From Myxococcus stipitatus (GTDB taxonomy: Bacteria > Myxococcota > Myxococcia > Myxococcales > Myxococcaceae), in NCBI RefSeq assembly GCF_021412625.1, contig NZ_JAKCFI010000003.1, forward strand, positions 186,001 through 250,000: 64,000 bases of DNA. The letters run 5' to 3'. A program made the position numbers and the translations under genes. Position 1 is the stretch's first letter, and each line of letters starts with the position of its first letter. Under the pieces are notes generated by a model, which saw only the letters and a program-made list of their open reading frames with translations, was not told where the DNA came from and made no database searches. This document shows positions 1-9,125 of this stretch, in pieces.

Positions 1-195
1 CGGCGCGGCGTGTCCGCGCTCCACCGTGAACTCCAGGTGGTACGGCCCGCCGCGCTGCCCGAGCATCACGCCATCGAAGCCCGCGTGGTCCTCGAAACCT
101 CCCTGCAGCTCGAAGCCCAATCCCTCTCGATAGAACCGCACCACCTCCGCGAGACTCCGCGTCGGCCGCGCCACCCGCAGCTTCACCCCGTCCAT
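1..195 (-). CDS. VOC (glyoxalase-like) family protein, C-terminus cut by window edge
   Basis: Reading leftwards from an ATG at 195-193, the frame stays open to the window edge (65 codons) and starts MDGVKLRVARPTRSLAEVV. The opening beta strand, the 'FYREGLGFEL' segment and the later 'GGPYHLEFT' strand are typical of the first half of a vicinal-oxygen-chelate module (glyoxalase, bleomycin resistance or dioxygenase superfamily). A conventional VOC domain is about 120 residues, so roughly half is visible. Substrate cannot be deduced. A second, unrelated VOC gene lies at 61596-62036. Confidence 0.75.
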   Translation of the reverse strand, partial: MDGVKLRVARPTRSLAEVVRFYREGLGFELQGGFEDHAGFDGVMLGQRGGPYHLEFTVERGHAAP

Positions 196-499
196 TCGCC
201 TCCTCTCCGGTGTCGTGCCCCGGGAGCACCTCGCGCCCATGACACCCGCTCGACCTCACTCGCACATCCGCCCCGCCACCTCGCGCACCGTGACGACGCC
301 CTGGCGCGAATCCATTCCGTCGTCATCGCCTCACCCGCATTGCCATCCACGGATTCCGGGTGTGCGAAACGCGAAGCCTCGCACCGCGATGCGGGCCATG
401 CCGTCACGACGTGGCCTCGTGATGTGAGCGTTTGGTAGCATGGAAGGTCTGAGCAGTTGACGGGGCCGCGCCGTCAATTGTGACTGGCATCGCGAACCC
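196..499. other. Intergenic region between divergent genes
   Basis: About 300 bases separate the VOC gene (leftward) from the ELW-repeat lipoprotein (rightward). It must hold both promoters. I see no convincing sigma-70 hexamers, no repeat and no RNA gene. The segment from about 425 to 480 is less GC-rich than its surroundings and precedes the rightward gene. Confidence 0.4.
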
Positions 500-3400
500 A
501 TGACCCATCCCAAAGTCTTCTCGCTGACAGGCGCGTTGCTCGCGACCTGCGTCGGCGTGGCCTGCGTGGACACCTCCGAGCCCGAGGTGCCCCTCCCCTC
601 CCCCGCTTCACTCCAGACGCGGACAGGGGCTCTCGCCCTCGGCGCGCCCTATCTGGTGAAGAACCTGGTCGCCGACGAGCCCACGAACGCGACGAGAATC
701 CCATTCGGCCTCCAGTTCCACACGCTCGGCGCCACCACCTTCTTCGTCTGGGGCGACGCCCTCAATGGGATGGAGCTGTGGAAGACGGATGGGACGCGCG
801 CTGGGACATCGATGCTACGGGACCTGGCCCCAGGCCCGGCCTCCTCGAGTCCCTCCGACTTCACGTCGCTGGGAGAGCACGTCTACTTCAACGTGGACGG
901 GGCTCCGCGAAAGGAACTCTGGAGGACGGATGGAACCGTGGAGGGCACCATCCGTGTTGCCTCGGCCGGCGGCATCCTGACCTCCAACGGCTCCACGCTC
1001 TACGTCTTGCAGCCACACGACGAGTTCACGCAGATGACGGGCTTCACGCTCTGGAAGCTCGACGCAACCGGGACAGGGCTGACGAAGGTGTACTCGCAAG
1101 GCGCCGGGTCCTCCTTGAAATACTACTCGACGCCTCCAGCCTCCGCCTGGCTGCGTGAGACGCTGTTCTTCGTCGTCTGGGACAGGGTCTCCGGTAACAC
1201 GCTGTGGAAGACCGACGGAACGCCCGAGGGGACCCAGCGGGTCGTGGACCCTCTTCCCGGCAACACCGACCCGGGCACCGGCATCCAGAAGCTCATCACC
1301 GCGGGAGACTTCGTCTACCTCACGATGGGTGGCTTCGAGGACCGCCACATGGAGCTGTGGCGCACCGACGGAACCCCGGAAGGCACCCTCCAATTGAAGA
1401 CCCGTGAGAGGCTCTATGTCGACGGTCCCAACTTCGCCCCCCTCATGCAGGAGCTCTCCGGGAAGCTCTACTTCACGCAGCCGACCTCCGACGCGGGCAA
1501 CGAGCTCTGGAGCTCGGACGGAACGGTGGCCGGCACGAAGCGGGTCGTCGCCCTGCGCACGGTTCCGGAGGGGTTCAACGACAGCCGCATGTTCTCCCAG
1601 GGGGGACGTCTGTGGTTCAGCCAGAGGGATGCCACGACCCGGCTCAGCCAGGTCTTCGTGAGCGACGGCACCGCCGAAGGCACCTCGCAGGTCACCGGGC
1701 TCGACTCCGCGCAGAGTCGCTCGTCCCTCATCAAGGGCGTGACCCGGGAGGGTGCCTTCTTCATGCGAGCCGGCGACTGGGATGTCTCTCTTTGGAAGAC
1801 GGATGGCACCGAGGCCGGAACCCAGCGGTTGGGCGTGACGTACCCCTTCTCCGATGCCGTCATCGCGCACCCGACCTCGGGGGGACGGCTCTTCTTCAGT
1901 GGCATCCTGGGTCACCTGTGGGCGAGCGATGGCAGCGTCGAGGGGACGGTCGACCTGGCGATTCCCGCCGCCCACACCGGCCTGCCTCCGGAGCAACCCT
2001 TCGCGGTCGGCGGCACGCTCGTCTTCCGCGTCGGGGACGAGGACGACCCCCAGTCCTTCCAAGCGTGGAGCAGCGACGGAACCTCCGAGGGAACCCAGCG
2101 GTTCACACAAGCCCCGGAGCTCTCGCTCCACCGACGTACGCCGCTCGGCAGGGTCGGAGGACAATTCGTCTACTGGCATCTGCTCCGCGTCCCTGGCATC
2201 AATGCCTCACCGACCGTCACGGATGGGACTCCCGGCGGCACACGGCCGTTGCTGGAGGTGGAGTCCTGGCGATGGAACGACCCTCCTCCCGCCGTCATCT
2301 TCCAGAAAGAGCTCTTCTTCGGAGTCCAGGCCACCGCGGCGAATGCCGAGAAGGGCATTGCTCACGGCCTCTGGAAGAGCGACGGCACCCCGGAGGGCAC
2401 CCGTCTCGTCGCGGCGGGCATGGAGCCGGCCCTGTTCGTCACCACCCCAGAGCGCCTCTTCTTCTCCGCGGGGCCGAGCACCCATGACCAGTCCCTGTGG
2501 ACGAGCGACGGAACCCCCGAAGGAACCCGTCAATTGATACGGCTCGAGGCGTCTCGCTCCGACGGGCCGCTCATCCACCAGCTCCTCGCCCTGGGAAGCC
2601 GGGTCCTCTTCTGGAGCCACACCCCCACGGCGGGCCACGAGCTGAGGGTGAGCGACGGCACCCCGGAGGGCACGCGCGTGCTGAAGCACTTCGATGGGAC
2701 GCACTTCCTCATGGAGAACGCGTCACGCATGGCCGTGCTGGATGGGCACGCCTTCTTCGTCACCAAGACCCCCGACCTTCCCGCCCAGCTGTGGCGCACG
2801 GACGGAGACTCCGTGGTCCTGCTCGCGAACTTCGACGCGCGCAACGACTTCGAGCTGCCCACCCACCTCACCGCCTTCCGAGGCGAGCTGTGGTTCTGGG
2901 CCCGAGACGACGCACATGGCATCGAGCTCTGGAAGAGCGACGGTACCCCGGAGGGCACCGTGCTCGCGAAGGACCTCAGTCCGGGACCGGCGAATGCCAT
3001 TGGCAGGCCCGGCCCCCTCGTTCCCCTGGGACCGAACGGTCCACTGCTCTTCACCGCCTCGGATGGAAAGACGGGGGCAGAGCTGTGGCAGACGGACGGC
3101 ACGGCGGAAGGCACGACCCTGGTGGCGGACATCGCCTCGGGGCCGGAGTCGTCCACTCCGGGGGACCTCGTCGTGACGCCACGCCACGTCTTCATGGTGG
3201 CCTGGACGAAGGAGACAGGCCGCGAGCTGTGGGCCCTGGAGCGGCCAGCCCAGGACACCACGGCGCCCGTGGTGACGTGCCCTTCGTCGCTGACCGAGCA
3301 GGCCACGTCCCCGTCGGGGTTTGCCCTGTCACGCGCTCGCGTCACGGCGACGGATGACAGTGGTGCGGAGCCTCTGCTCCGCTACGACCCGCCCCTGGGA

Positions 3401-3838
3401 AAGGTCTGTCCCGTGGGCACGACCGACGTGACGGTCACCGCCGTGGATGGCTCGGGCAACATGTCCTCGTGTTCGTTCCCGCTCACCGTCTCCCTCCTCT
3501 GCCCGGAGACACAGCGGCTGGAAGCCGACGCCAGTGGCCACGCCGCCGCGACCTGGCCCGACATCATCACCGAGGATTCGGGCTCCGACGTCGTGCTGGA
3601 GACCTCGATTCCCAAGGGCACCGCCCTGCGCCCGGGTACCCATGCCGTCACCGTCACCGCCCACGACCCGCATGGAAGCTCGAGCACGTGCACCTTCTCC
3701 ATCGTCGTCGTGAAGCCCGGAGGAGGAGGCGGTGGCTGTCAGCAGGCCGGCAGCGCGGGTCCGCTCGGTCTGGGTCTGGCGTTGTTCTCGCTGTGGTGGA
3801 TGAGGACACGGCGCCGTGGCATGAGCCCGGTCCGCTGA
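500..3838 (+). CDS. ELWxxDGT-repeat / HYR-domain lipoprotein with MYXO-CTERM anchor
   Basis: This 1112-residue protein starts with a hydrophobic leader ending in a lipobox-like GVAC (Cys about residue 22), so export and possibly lipidation are expected. Residues about 90-920 contain some 15-16 copies of a motif of the form ELWKTDGTxEGT spaced 45-60 residues apart, the pattern of the ELWxxDGT repeat family, which I infer forms a beta-propeller-like surface domain. Residues about 920-1070 hold two HYR-like modules (for example 'VTVTAVDGSGN'). The last 40 residues are a Gly run with Cys (GGGCQQAG), a hydrophobic helix and RTRRR, the MYXO-CTERM sorting signal. No catalytic motif was seen, so a binding or structural surface role is likely. 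A close paralog follows at 4132. No clear Shine-Dalgarno precedes the ATG. Confidence 0.85.
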   Translation: MTHPKVFSLTGALLATCVGVACVDTSEPEVPLPSPASLQTRTGALALGAPYLVKNLVADEPTNATRIPFGLQFHTLGATTFFVWGDALNGMELWKTDGTRAGTSMLRDLAPGPASSSPSDFTSLGEHVYFNVDGAPRKELWRTDGTVEGTIRVASAGGILTSNGSTLYVLQPHDEFTQMTGFTLWKLDATGTGLTKVYSQGAGSSLKYYSTPPASAWLRETLFFVVWDRVSGNTLWKTDGTPEGTQRVVDPLPGNTDPGTGIQKLITAGDFVYLTMGGFEDRHMELWRTDGTPEGTLQLKTRERLYVDGPNFAPLMQELSGKLYFTQPTSDAGNELWSSDGTVAGTKRVVALRTVPEGFNDSRMFSQGGRLWFSQRDATTRLSQVFVSDGTAEGTSQVTGLDSAQSRSSLIKGVTREGAFFMRAGDWDVSLWKTDGTEAGTQRLGVTYPFSDAVIAHPTSGGRLFFSGILGHLWASDGSVEGTVDLAIPAAHTGLPPEQPFAVGGTLVFRVGDEDDPQSFQAWSSDGTSEGTQRFTQAPELSLHRRTPLGRVGGQFVYWHLLRVPGINASPTVTDGTPGGTRPLLEVESWRWNDPPPAVIFQKELFFGVQATAANAEKGIAHGLWKSDGTPEGTRLVAAGMEPALFVTTPERLFFSAGPSTHDQSLWTSDGTPEGTRQLIRLEASRSDGPLIHQLLALGSRVLFWSHTPTAGHELRVSDGTPEGTRVLKHFDGTHFLMENASRMAVLDGHAFFVTKTPDLPAQLWRTDGDSVVLLANFDARNDFELPTHLTAFRGELWFWARDDAHGIELWKSDGTPEGTVLAKDLSPGPANAIGRPGPLVPLGPNGPLLFTASDGKTGAELWQTDGTAEGTTLVADIASGPESSTPGDLVVTPRHVFMVAWTKETGRELWALERPAQDTTAPVVTCPSSLTEQATSPSGFALSRARVTATDDSGAEPLLRYDPPLGKVCPVGTTDVTVTAVDGSGNMSSCSFPLTVSLLCPETQRLEADASGHAAATWPDIITEDSGSDVVLETSIPKGTALRPGTHAVTVTAHDPHGSSSTCTFSIVVVKPGGGGGGCQQAGSAGPLGLGLALFSLWWMRTRRRGMSPVR

Positions 3839-3857
3839 AGCCTCTCATGATGCGCGG

Positions 3858-3896
3858 GGCCGTCACGTCGGAGGGAGCGCTCCTCGCGTGACGGCC
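3858..3896 (+). terminator. Perfect 10-bp hairpin after the first ELW-repeat gene
   Basis: GGCCGTCACG at 3858-3867 pairs perfectly with CGTGACGGCC at 3887-3896 around a 19-base loop, 19 bases after the stop codon. There is no T tract, as is common in high-GC bacteria, so termination is inferred from position and stem only. Confidence 0.5.
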
Positions 3897-4131
3897 TCCG
3901 TCGCGTGACACGAAGACGCGGGGGCTTGCCCATGAGTCCATGCCTCACGTGTGCCACGCCCTGCACACCCTTTCGCGCGCGTGCAGTCCACAGCACGCAC
4001 GGCGTGTCACCGGACACAGATCCTTCGAGGACGGCCAGGCGAACGACTGCCCGTGTGAGGGCTTATGGCATGGCTGCTGCTAGTTTCCCCGGCGCAGCCA
4101 CCACCCGACTCGCGTCGCGTCCCCACACCCC

Positions 4132-7100
4132 ATGCCCTCCCCCCAATCCCTCGCACTCACCAGTGCAATCCTGGCGTCATGCCTCGGCCTTGCCTGCGTC
4201 GAGACCACCCCCGCGGCTCCACCTCCCACGCCCCAGAAGACGCGGAGCGCGCTCACCCTGGGAGAGCCCTATCTGGTGAAGGACATCCTCCTCCCGGAGA
4301 AGACCTACGACCGCGGGAGCATCTACTCACTCGGCAACTTCGCCACGCTCGGCGACCTCACCCTCTTCGCGGCCAGCGACGACAACCTCGATATCGAGCT
4401 GTGGAAGACGGACGGGACTCCCGAGGGGACCTCGCTCGTGCGGGACCTGCGCCCCGGGCCCACGGCGTCCCAGCCACGCAACCTCACGGCCATGGGCGGC
4501 CATGTCTACTTCACGGCCAGGACCGCGCGGGTCGCCCCCGTCGAGGAGCTCTGGCGCACGGACGGGACGCCCGCGGGCACCACCCTCGTGGCGCACCTGC
4601 CCGGAAGCGCCGCCTTCATGACCGCGCGCGACGGCGTGCTCTACCTCATGACCCAGGCTACCGGAGGCACCAGCGGCTTCTCGCTCTGGAAGAGCAACGG
4701 CACCGCCGTGGGCACCACGGTGGTGAAGACGGTCGCCTCCAGCAAGACCTATCCCTCCAGCAACTTCCTCTGGAAGGACGGGACGCTCTTCTTCAGCGCC
4801 TTCGATGACGCACATGGGGAGGCGCTGTGGCGAAGCGATGGCACGCCAGCGGGCACCTCCATGGCCGTCGACGTGCTCCCGGTCAATGACACCAGCAAGG
4901 CGCTGTACGACCTCGTCTCCGCAGGAGACCTCATCTACTTCGTCACGTCGGGCATCGAGGACACGCGTCAGCTGCTCTGGCGTACCGACGGAACCCCCGA
5001 GGGCACCCTCCGACTGCTGTCGCTCCAGGGCTCCCCGCTCCATCTCGGCACCACCCGGTTCGCGACCGCCGCGGGGAAGCTCTACTTCACGCAGTGGGAC
5101 GCGCAGGCCGGCGAGGAGCTATGGACCTCGGACGGCACGCTCGCCGGCACCACTCGCGTCATCGACTTGCGTCCCGGCAAGGACGACGCCGGCATCGGCC
5201 ACCTCGTCGGCCAGGGCGAACGGGTCTGGTTCACCGCGACGGACCTGGGGACCTCCCAACGTCCCCAGGTCTTCGTCAGCGATGGCACCGCCGAGGGCAC
5301 GCGCCAGGTGACCACGAGCAACCCCGACACGGCGCTCTCCTCGGAGGTGCTCGCCGCCGCCTCCGACGGCGCCTATTTCGTGGGCTACCGCCTGACCGGC
5401 TACACCCTATGGAAGACGGATGGCACCGAGGCTGGCACCCAACAGCTGATCAACGGTCTGACGTGCACCCGTCCTCATCCCATGGGCGAGGGCAGGCTCA
5501 TCCTGACAGGGAGCTCCGGAGTCCTGTGTGTCAGCGATGGTTCTCCCGCGGGCAGCAGGTCCCTGGGGAAGGTCACCCGCACGCGGTCCGGCGGATGGCC
5601 CCGTCAAGGCGTCGGCGTCGCGGGTGAGCTCCTCTTCAGCGCGAAGGATGACGAGACGCTCTCCGGGACCACGCGGCTGTGGATCAGCGATGGAACGGAC
5701 ACAGGCACCCTCGAGCTCGAGGTCCCCTCTTCCGACACGGTGCGGATGACCTCGCTCGGCGTGGCGAATGGCCAGACCTTCATCTGGCGCCACGACGACG
5801 GCGCCTCGGAGTCCTCCTCGCACAGAGGAGCCATCCTGGGCACCCGCGGTGGGACCTATGGGAACACCGGCGTCCTCAAGTCCCTGTCGCTGCCGAAGCT
5901 CTCCCACGACGCGCGGCAGCTCCCCTCCGCCGTGGTGATGGGAGACGCGCTCTACTTCGGCTCCCCAGGGAGTTCCTCCGAGACCTCCGCGCTCTGGAAG
6001 AGCGACGGGACGCCGGAGGGGACCGTGGTCGTGGCGACCTTGCAGGAGGGAATCTTCTCCGTGGACCCGCGCCTCTTCGTCAACGCCGCGGGGCGGCTCT
6101 ACTTCGCCGCGGGCCTGGGGCTGGGGACGGAGTCCCTGTGGACGAGCGACGGCACCGAGCAGGGCACTCGCAAGGTGGTGACCCTGAGCCAGTCCGGCGC
6201 CATCGGGCCGCGCATCCGCCACATGGTGGCGCTGGGAAGCCAGGTGCTCTTCTGGGCCGATACGGCGGCGGAGGGCCACGCGCTGTGGACGAGCGATGGC
6301 ACCCAGCAAGGCACGCGCGTGGTGATGCGCTTCAGCGGGACGGGCTTCGTGCCCGAGGGCCCGCACACCACCGCGGTGATGAACGGGCAGGTCTACTTCG
6401 TCAGCAAGGCGACCGGTGAGCTCGCGTCGCTCTGGAAGACGGACGGTGGCCCGCCCGTGCGGGTGGCCACCTTCGCTCCCGCCGACCTGGCGCTGGTGCC
6501 CATGCACCTCACCGTGTTCCAGGACGCGCTGGTGTTCTGGGCGTTCGACCCGGACCACGGCTACGAGCCCTGGCGCAGCGACGGAACGCCGGCGGGCACG
6601 GTGCGCCTGAAGGATGTCAACCCAGGCCCCCATGGCTCCATCACCGAGCCTGGGCCCTTCACGTCCGTGGGACCGGAGGGGCCGCTGCTGTTCGCCGCGT
6701 CGGATGGAGTATCGGGCGTGGAGCTGTGGCGGACCGACGGCACCACGAATGGCACCGAGCGGGTCGCGGACCTGGCGCCGGGGCCGGAGTCCTCCAATCC
6801 CTCGGACATCGTCGGGGCGGGCCGGCACGTGTTCTTCCAGGCGTGGACCCCCGAGACGGGCACGGAGCTGTGGGCCATGGAGCGCCCCATCCAGGACACC
6901 GAGCCCCCACAGGTGACCTGCCCCGCCTCCATCGTGGTGGAGGACAACACCTGGTACGGACAGACGGTGACGTACTCGCACGCCGTCGCGACCGACGAGC
7001 GCGCCCCCGCTCCCGTCATCCGCTACGACCCGCCCGGCAACTCCTTCCCGGAGCAGAGGACCACGAAGGTGACGGCCACGGCGCTCGATGGCGAGGGAAA

Positions 7101-8040
7101 CCGCGCCACCTGCACCTTCGACGTCACGGTGCAGGACACGCTGCCCCCCACCATCACCTGTCGCACGGCGCCCATCCGCGCCGAAGCCACACACCCCCAA
7201 GGCACCTACGTCTTCGTTCCCTTCGACTCCGCGCGGGCGGACGACATCGGCTCCCGGCCCTGGGTGACGTATCTCCCCGATTCATCGACCTACTTCCCCC
7301 AGGGGACGACGCCGGTGACGGCCACCGCCACCGACAACGCGGGCCTCCAGGCGACGTGCACCTTCGACGTCATCGTGGAGGACACCCGGCCGCCGCGGTT
7401 CGACAGCTGTCCCGCCACCGTGGTGCAGGAGGCCTCCTCTCCGGACGGCGCGAAGCTGGACTTCGTCCTCCCCGTCGCGACGGACGTGGCGTCGACCCCG
7501 GAGGTCGGCAGCGAGCCCGCGATGGGGAGCCAGGTTCCGCTCGGCGCGACTGCCGTCACCGTGACGGCGCGTGACCCGGCGGGGAACACCGCCACGTGCA
7601 ACCTCTCCGTCGAGGTCCGGGATACCACGCCGCCCGAGCTCACCTGCCCGCCCACGCAGGCGGTGGAGACGACGTCCGCGCAAGGCACGACGGTGCGGTG
7701 GCCCGAGGCCACGGCGAAGGACCTCGTCTCCGCGGTGTCACTGGAGTACTCGACGGCGCCCGGAAGCGTGTTCCCACCGGGCATGCACTCGGTGAGCGTC
7801 ACCGCGAGAGACACGCACGGCAACACCCGCCGCTGCGAGTTCGCCGTGAACGTCACCCTGCGCGAGAAGCCGGACGAGAACCCCGACCCGCCGACGCCCC
7901 CCGCTCCACAGCCCCGCGGTGGTGGCTGTCAGCAGGCCGGAGGCGCGGGCGCGAGCGGCTTCGGCGCGGCGCTGGTCGGGCTGATGTTGTGGGTGTCCCG
8001 TCGTCGTCGCGACACGCTCCGCTCGCGTCCGAGGGCGTGA
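4132..8040 (+). CDS. ELWxxDGT-repeat / multi-HYR lipoprotein with MYXO-CTERM anchor (paralog)
   Basis: This 1302-residue paralog of the preceding gene begins with a leader ending SCLGLAC, a lipobox-like site, and then carries about 16 ELWKTDGTPEGT-type repeats over residues 85-920. Where the upstream copy has two HYR-like modules, this one has four (residues about 920-1245), each with conserved Cys and a 'VTATAxDxxGN' strand. The C-terminus is a Pro-rich linker, GGGCQQAGG, a hydrophobic helix and SRRRR: a MYXO-CTERM signal. The two genes appear to be a tandem duplication that later gained or lost HYR modules. Likely an outer-surface protein; ligand unknown. The start is supported by the leader and not by a ribosome-binding site. 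Confidence 0.85.
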   Translation: MPSPQSLALTSAILASCLGLACVETTPAAPPPTPQKTRSALTLGEPYLVKDILLPEKTYDRGSIYSLGNFATLGDLTLFAASDDNLDIELWKTDGTPEGTSLVRDLRPGPTASQPRNLTAMGGHVYFTARTARVAPVEELWRTDGTPAGTTLVAHLPGSAAFMTARDGVLYLMTQATGGTSGFSLWKSNGTAVGTTVVKTVASSKTYPSSNFLWKDGTLFFSAFDDAHGEALWRSDGTPAGTSMAVDVLPVNDTSKALYDLVSAGDLIYFVTSGIEDTRQLLWRTDGTPEGTLRLLSLQGSPLHLGTTRFATAAGKLYFTQWDAQAGEELWTSDGTLAGTTRVIDLRPGKDDAGIGHLVGQGERVWFTATDLGTSQRPQVFVSDGTAEGTRQVTTSNPDTALSSEVLAAASDGAYFVGYRLTGYTLWKTDGTEAGTQQLINGLTCTRPHPMGEGRLILTGSSGVLCVSDGSPAGSRSLGKVTRTRSGGWPRQGVGVAGELLFSAKDDETLSGTTRLWISDGTDTGTLELEVPSSDTVRMTSLGVANGQTFIWRHDDGASESSSHRGAILGTRGGTYGNTGVLKSLSLPKLSHDARQLPSAVVMGDALYFGSPGSSSETSALWKSDGTPEGTVVVATLQEGIFSVDPRLFVNAAGRLYFAAGLGLGTESLWTSDGTEQGTRKVVTLSQSGAIGPRIRHMVALGSQVLFWADTAAEGHALWTSDGTQQGTRVVMRFSGTGFVPEGPHTTAVMNGQVYFVSKATGELASLWKTDGGPPVRVATFAPADLALVPMHLTVFQDALVFWAFDPDHGYEPWRSDGTPAGTVRLKDVNPGPHGSITEPGPFTSVGPEGPLLFAASDGVSGVELWRTDGTTNGTERVADLAPGPESSNPSDIVGAGRHVFFQAWTPETGTELWAMERPIQDTEPPQVTCPASIVVEDNTWYGQTVTYSHAVATDERAPAPVIRYDPPGNSFPEQRTTKVTATALDGEGNRATCTFDVTVQDTLPPTITCRTAPIRAEATHPQGTYVFVPFDSARADDIGSRPWVTYLPDSSTYFPQGTTPVTATATDNAGLQATCTFDVIVEDTRPPRFDSCPATVVQEASSPDGAKLDFVLPVATDVASTPEVGSEPAMGSQVPLGATAVTVTARDPAGNTATCNLSVEVRDTTPPELTCPPTQAVETTSAQGTTVRWPEATAKDLVSAVSLEYSTAPGSVFPPGMHSVSVTARDTHGNTRRCEFAVNVTLREKPDENPDPPTPPAPQPRGGGCQQAGGAGASGFGAALVGLMLWVSRRRRDTLRSRPRA

Positions 8041-8052
8041 CGCGGCCCTCTC

Positions 8053-8075
8053 GCGAGGGAGACCTCCTCCCTCGC
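8053..8075. terminator. 9-bp hairpin between convergent genes
   Basis: GCGAGGGAG (8053-8061) and CTCCCTCGC (8067-8075) form a perfect 9-bp stem with a 5-base loop. It lies between the stop of the rightward ELW-repeat gene and the stop of the leftward gene at 8097, so it could serve both. No T tract. Confidence 0.5.
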
Positions 8076-8096
8076 ATGGCGATGGCGCGGTGACGC

Positions 8097-8762
8097 TCAG
8101 GACTTCGTGTCCACCGGTTCCACGAAGTAGGCCTGCTTGTGTCGGGGCTCCGACTCGAGCGCCGCGGCCAGCTCGCGCGCGCGGCGCTCGCTCGGAATCA
8201 CGGCGACCTCCGCGCGGTTGCCGTGCTCGTCCTGCCGGATGATGGACCAGCCATGCGGAGGACGCGGAGGGCGGAACGGCGGCGTGCCTCGCGGCTCCAC
8301 GGCGTACCACTGCTTGTGCGCCCGGGCCTCCATCATCCGCGCGAGGCACTCCGCATGCGGACGGCTCGCCATCACGCAGACGTCGTGACGGTGGCCCGTG
8401 TCGTCCTGGCGGTACACGGCCCAGCCGTGCTTGCGAAGCGGCTCGTGCGCGTCCAGCCGCCACCGGACCTCGCCGCGCCACCAGTCCAGGTGCGCGAGCG
8501 CGTGGTCCAGTTCGTCCAGCGCGGCGTAGATGCCGAAGGTGTCCTTGTCCTTCAGGTAGCGGACGAAGAACTGGAAGCCACACCGCGCGCGCCAGCCCCA
8601 ATACTCCTCGGGGCCCGCGCCATCCCCCTCCGGAGCGCTGACGTGGGGAGGCCCCCAGCGTCGCTCGAACTCCACGCGCGACAGCATGGCCTCCGCGATG
8701 GGCAGGTCCGAAGGCGCGTCATCTCCCCAGACGATGGATCCGTTCACGGGAAGTGGCTTCAT
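8097..8762 (-). CDS. Hypothetical protein with two C-terminal internal repeats
   Basis: The 221-residue product starts at the ATG at 8762, preceded by GGAGG at an 8-base spacing; a GTG nine bases upstream would overlap that site. The N-terminal half is soluble and rich in Trp and aromatic residues (WGWRARCGFQFFVRYLKDK). The C-terminal half consists of two related units of about 45 residues, each running 'GWxxxRQDxxGxxxxV', an Ala/Arg helix, then 'HKQxYxVEP'. I do not recognise the family. No signal peptide or membrane segment, so it is probably cytoplasmic. It is convergent with the upstream surface-protein gene and not obviously linked to rsmG. Confidence 0.7.
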   Translation of the reverse strand: MKPLPVNGSIVWGDDAPSDLPIAEAMLSRVEFERRWGPPHVSAPEGDGAGPEEYWGWRARCGFQFFVRYLKDKDTFGIYAALDELDHALAHLDWWRGEVRWRLDAHEPLRKHGWAVYRQDDTGHRHDVCVMASRPHAECLARMMEARAHKQWYAVEPRGTPPFRPPRPPHGWSIIRQDEHGNRAEVAVIPSERRARELAAALESEPRHKQAYFVEPVDTKS

Positions 8763-9125
8763 GCGTGACACCTCCGCCGCGAAGCCTACCGGGAGCAGCG
8801 CGTCCCCTCACTCGCGCTCCAATGCCAGACATCGTCGTCCCTGAAGCACGACACAAGTTGCCCGCATGCTGCCGCGCAATTCTTGCGCTGAGCGGGACAC
8901 CCCGTGGAATCACGCGACGGATTTGCGCCGCCGCGCGCCTTCGCGGCGACCACGACATGCCAACGGGCGCCGGAGAGTGGCACCCCACGCCTACCGCGGC
9001 CTCTTCGCGGATGACTCGGCCCGCTGCCTCGCACCGGGCCTTCGCGCCCCCGCGCCTGTCTCGCTGCGCCTTCGTGGACGTTGCGCCCCAGTCCATGCAC
9101 GGGGCTTCGCGCCCCACGCCCGCCG
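8763..9125. other. Intergenic region with a small hairpin near its right end
   Basis: This non-coding stretch of 360 bases lies between the hypothetical gene and the end of rsmG. It contains several CTTCGCGCCCC-like strings (about 9040 and 9105) and the hairpin GGGGC-TTCGC-GCCCC at 9101-9115, which may end the mnmG-rsmG transcript. No ORF with a credible start or family match was seen. Confidence 0.4.
9101..9115 (-). terminator. Short hairpin downstream of rsmG
   Basis: GGGGC and GCCCC arms with a 5-base TTCGC loop, 11 bases past the rsmG stop on the minus strand. The stem is short and there is no T tract, so this is a weak terminator candidate. Confidence 0.35.

Noticed and set aside
815-2179. 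454-codon minus-strand frame inside the first ELW-repeat gene
   Set aside because: Shadow of a repetitive high-GC gene. The composition is Arg/Gly/Val-rich without domain, and the plus-strand protein has clear repeats, a leader and a C-terminal signal.
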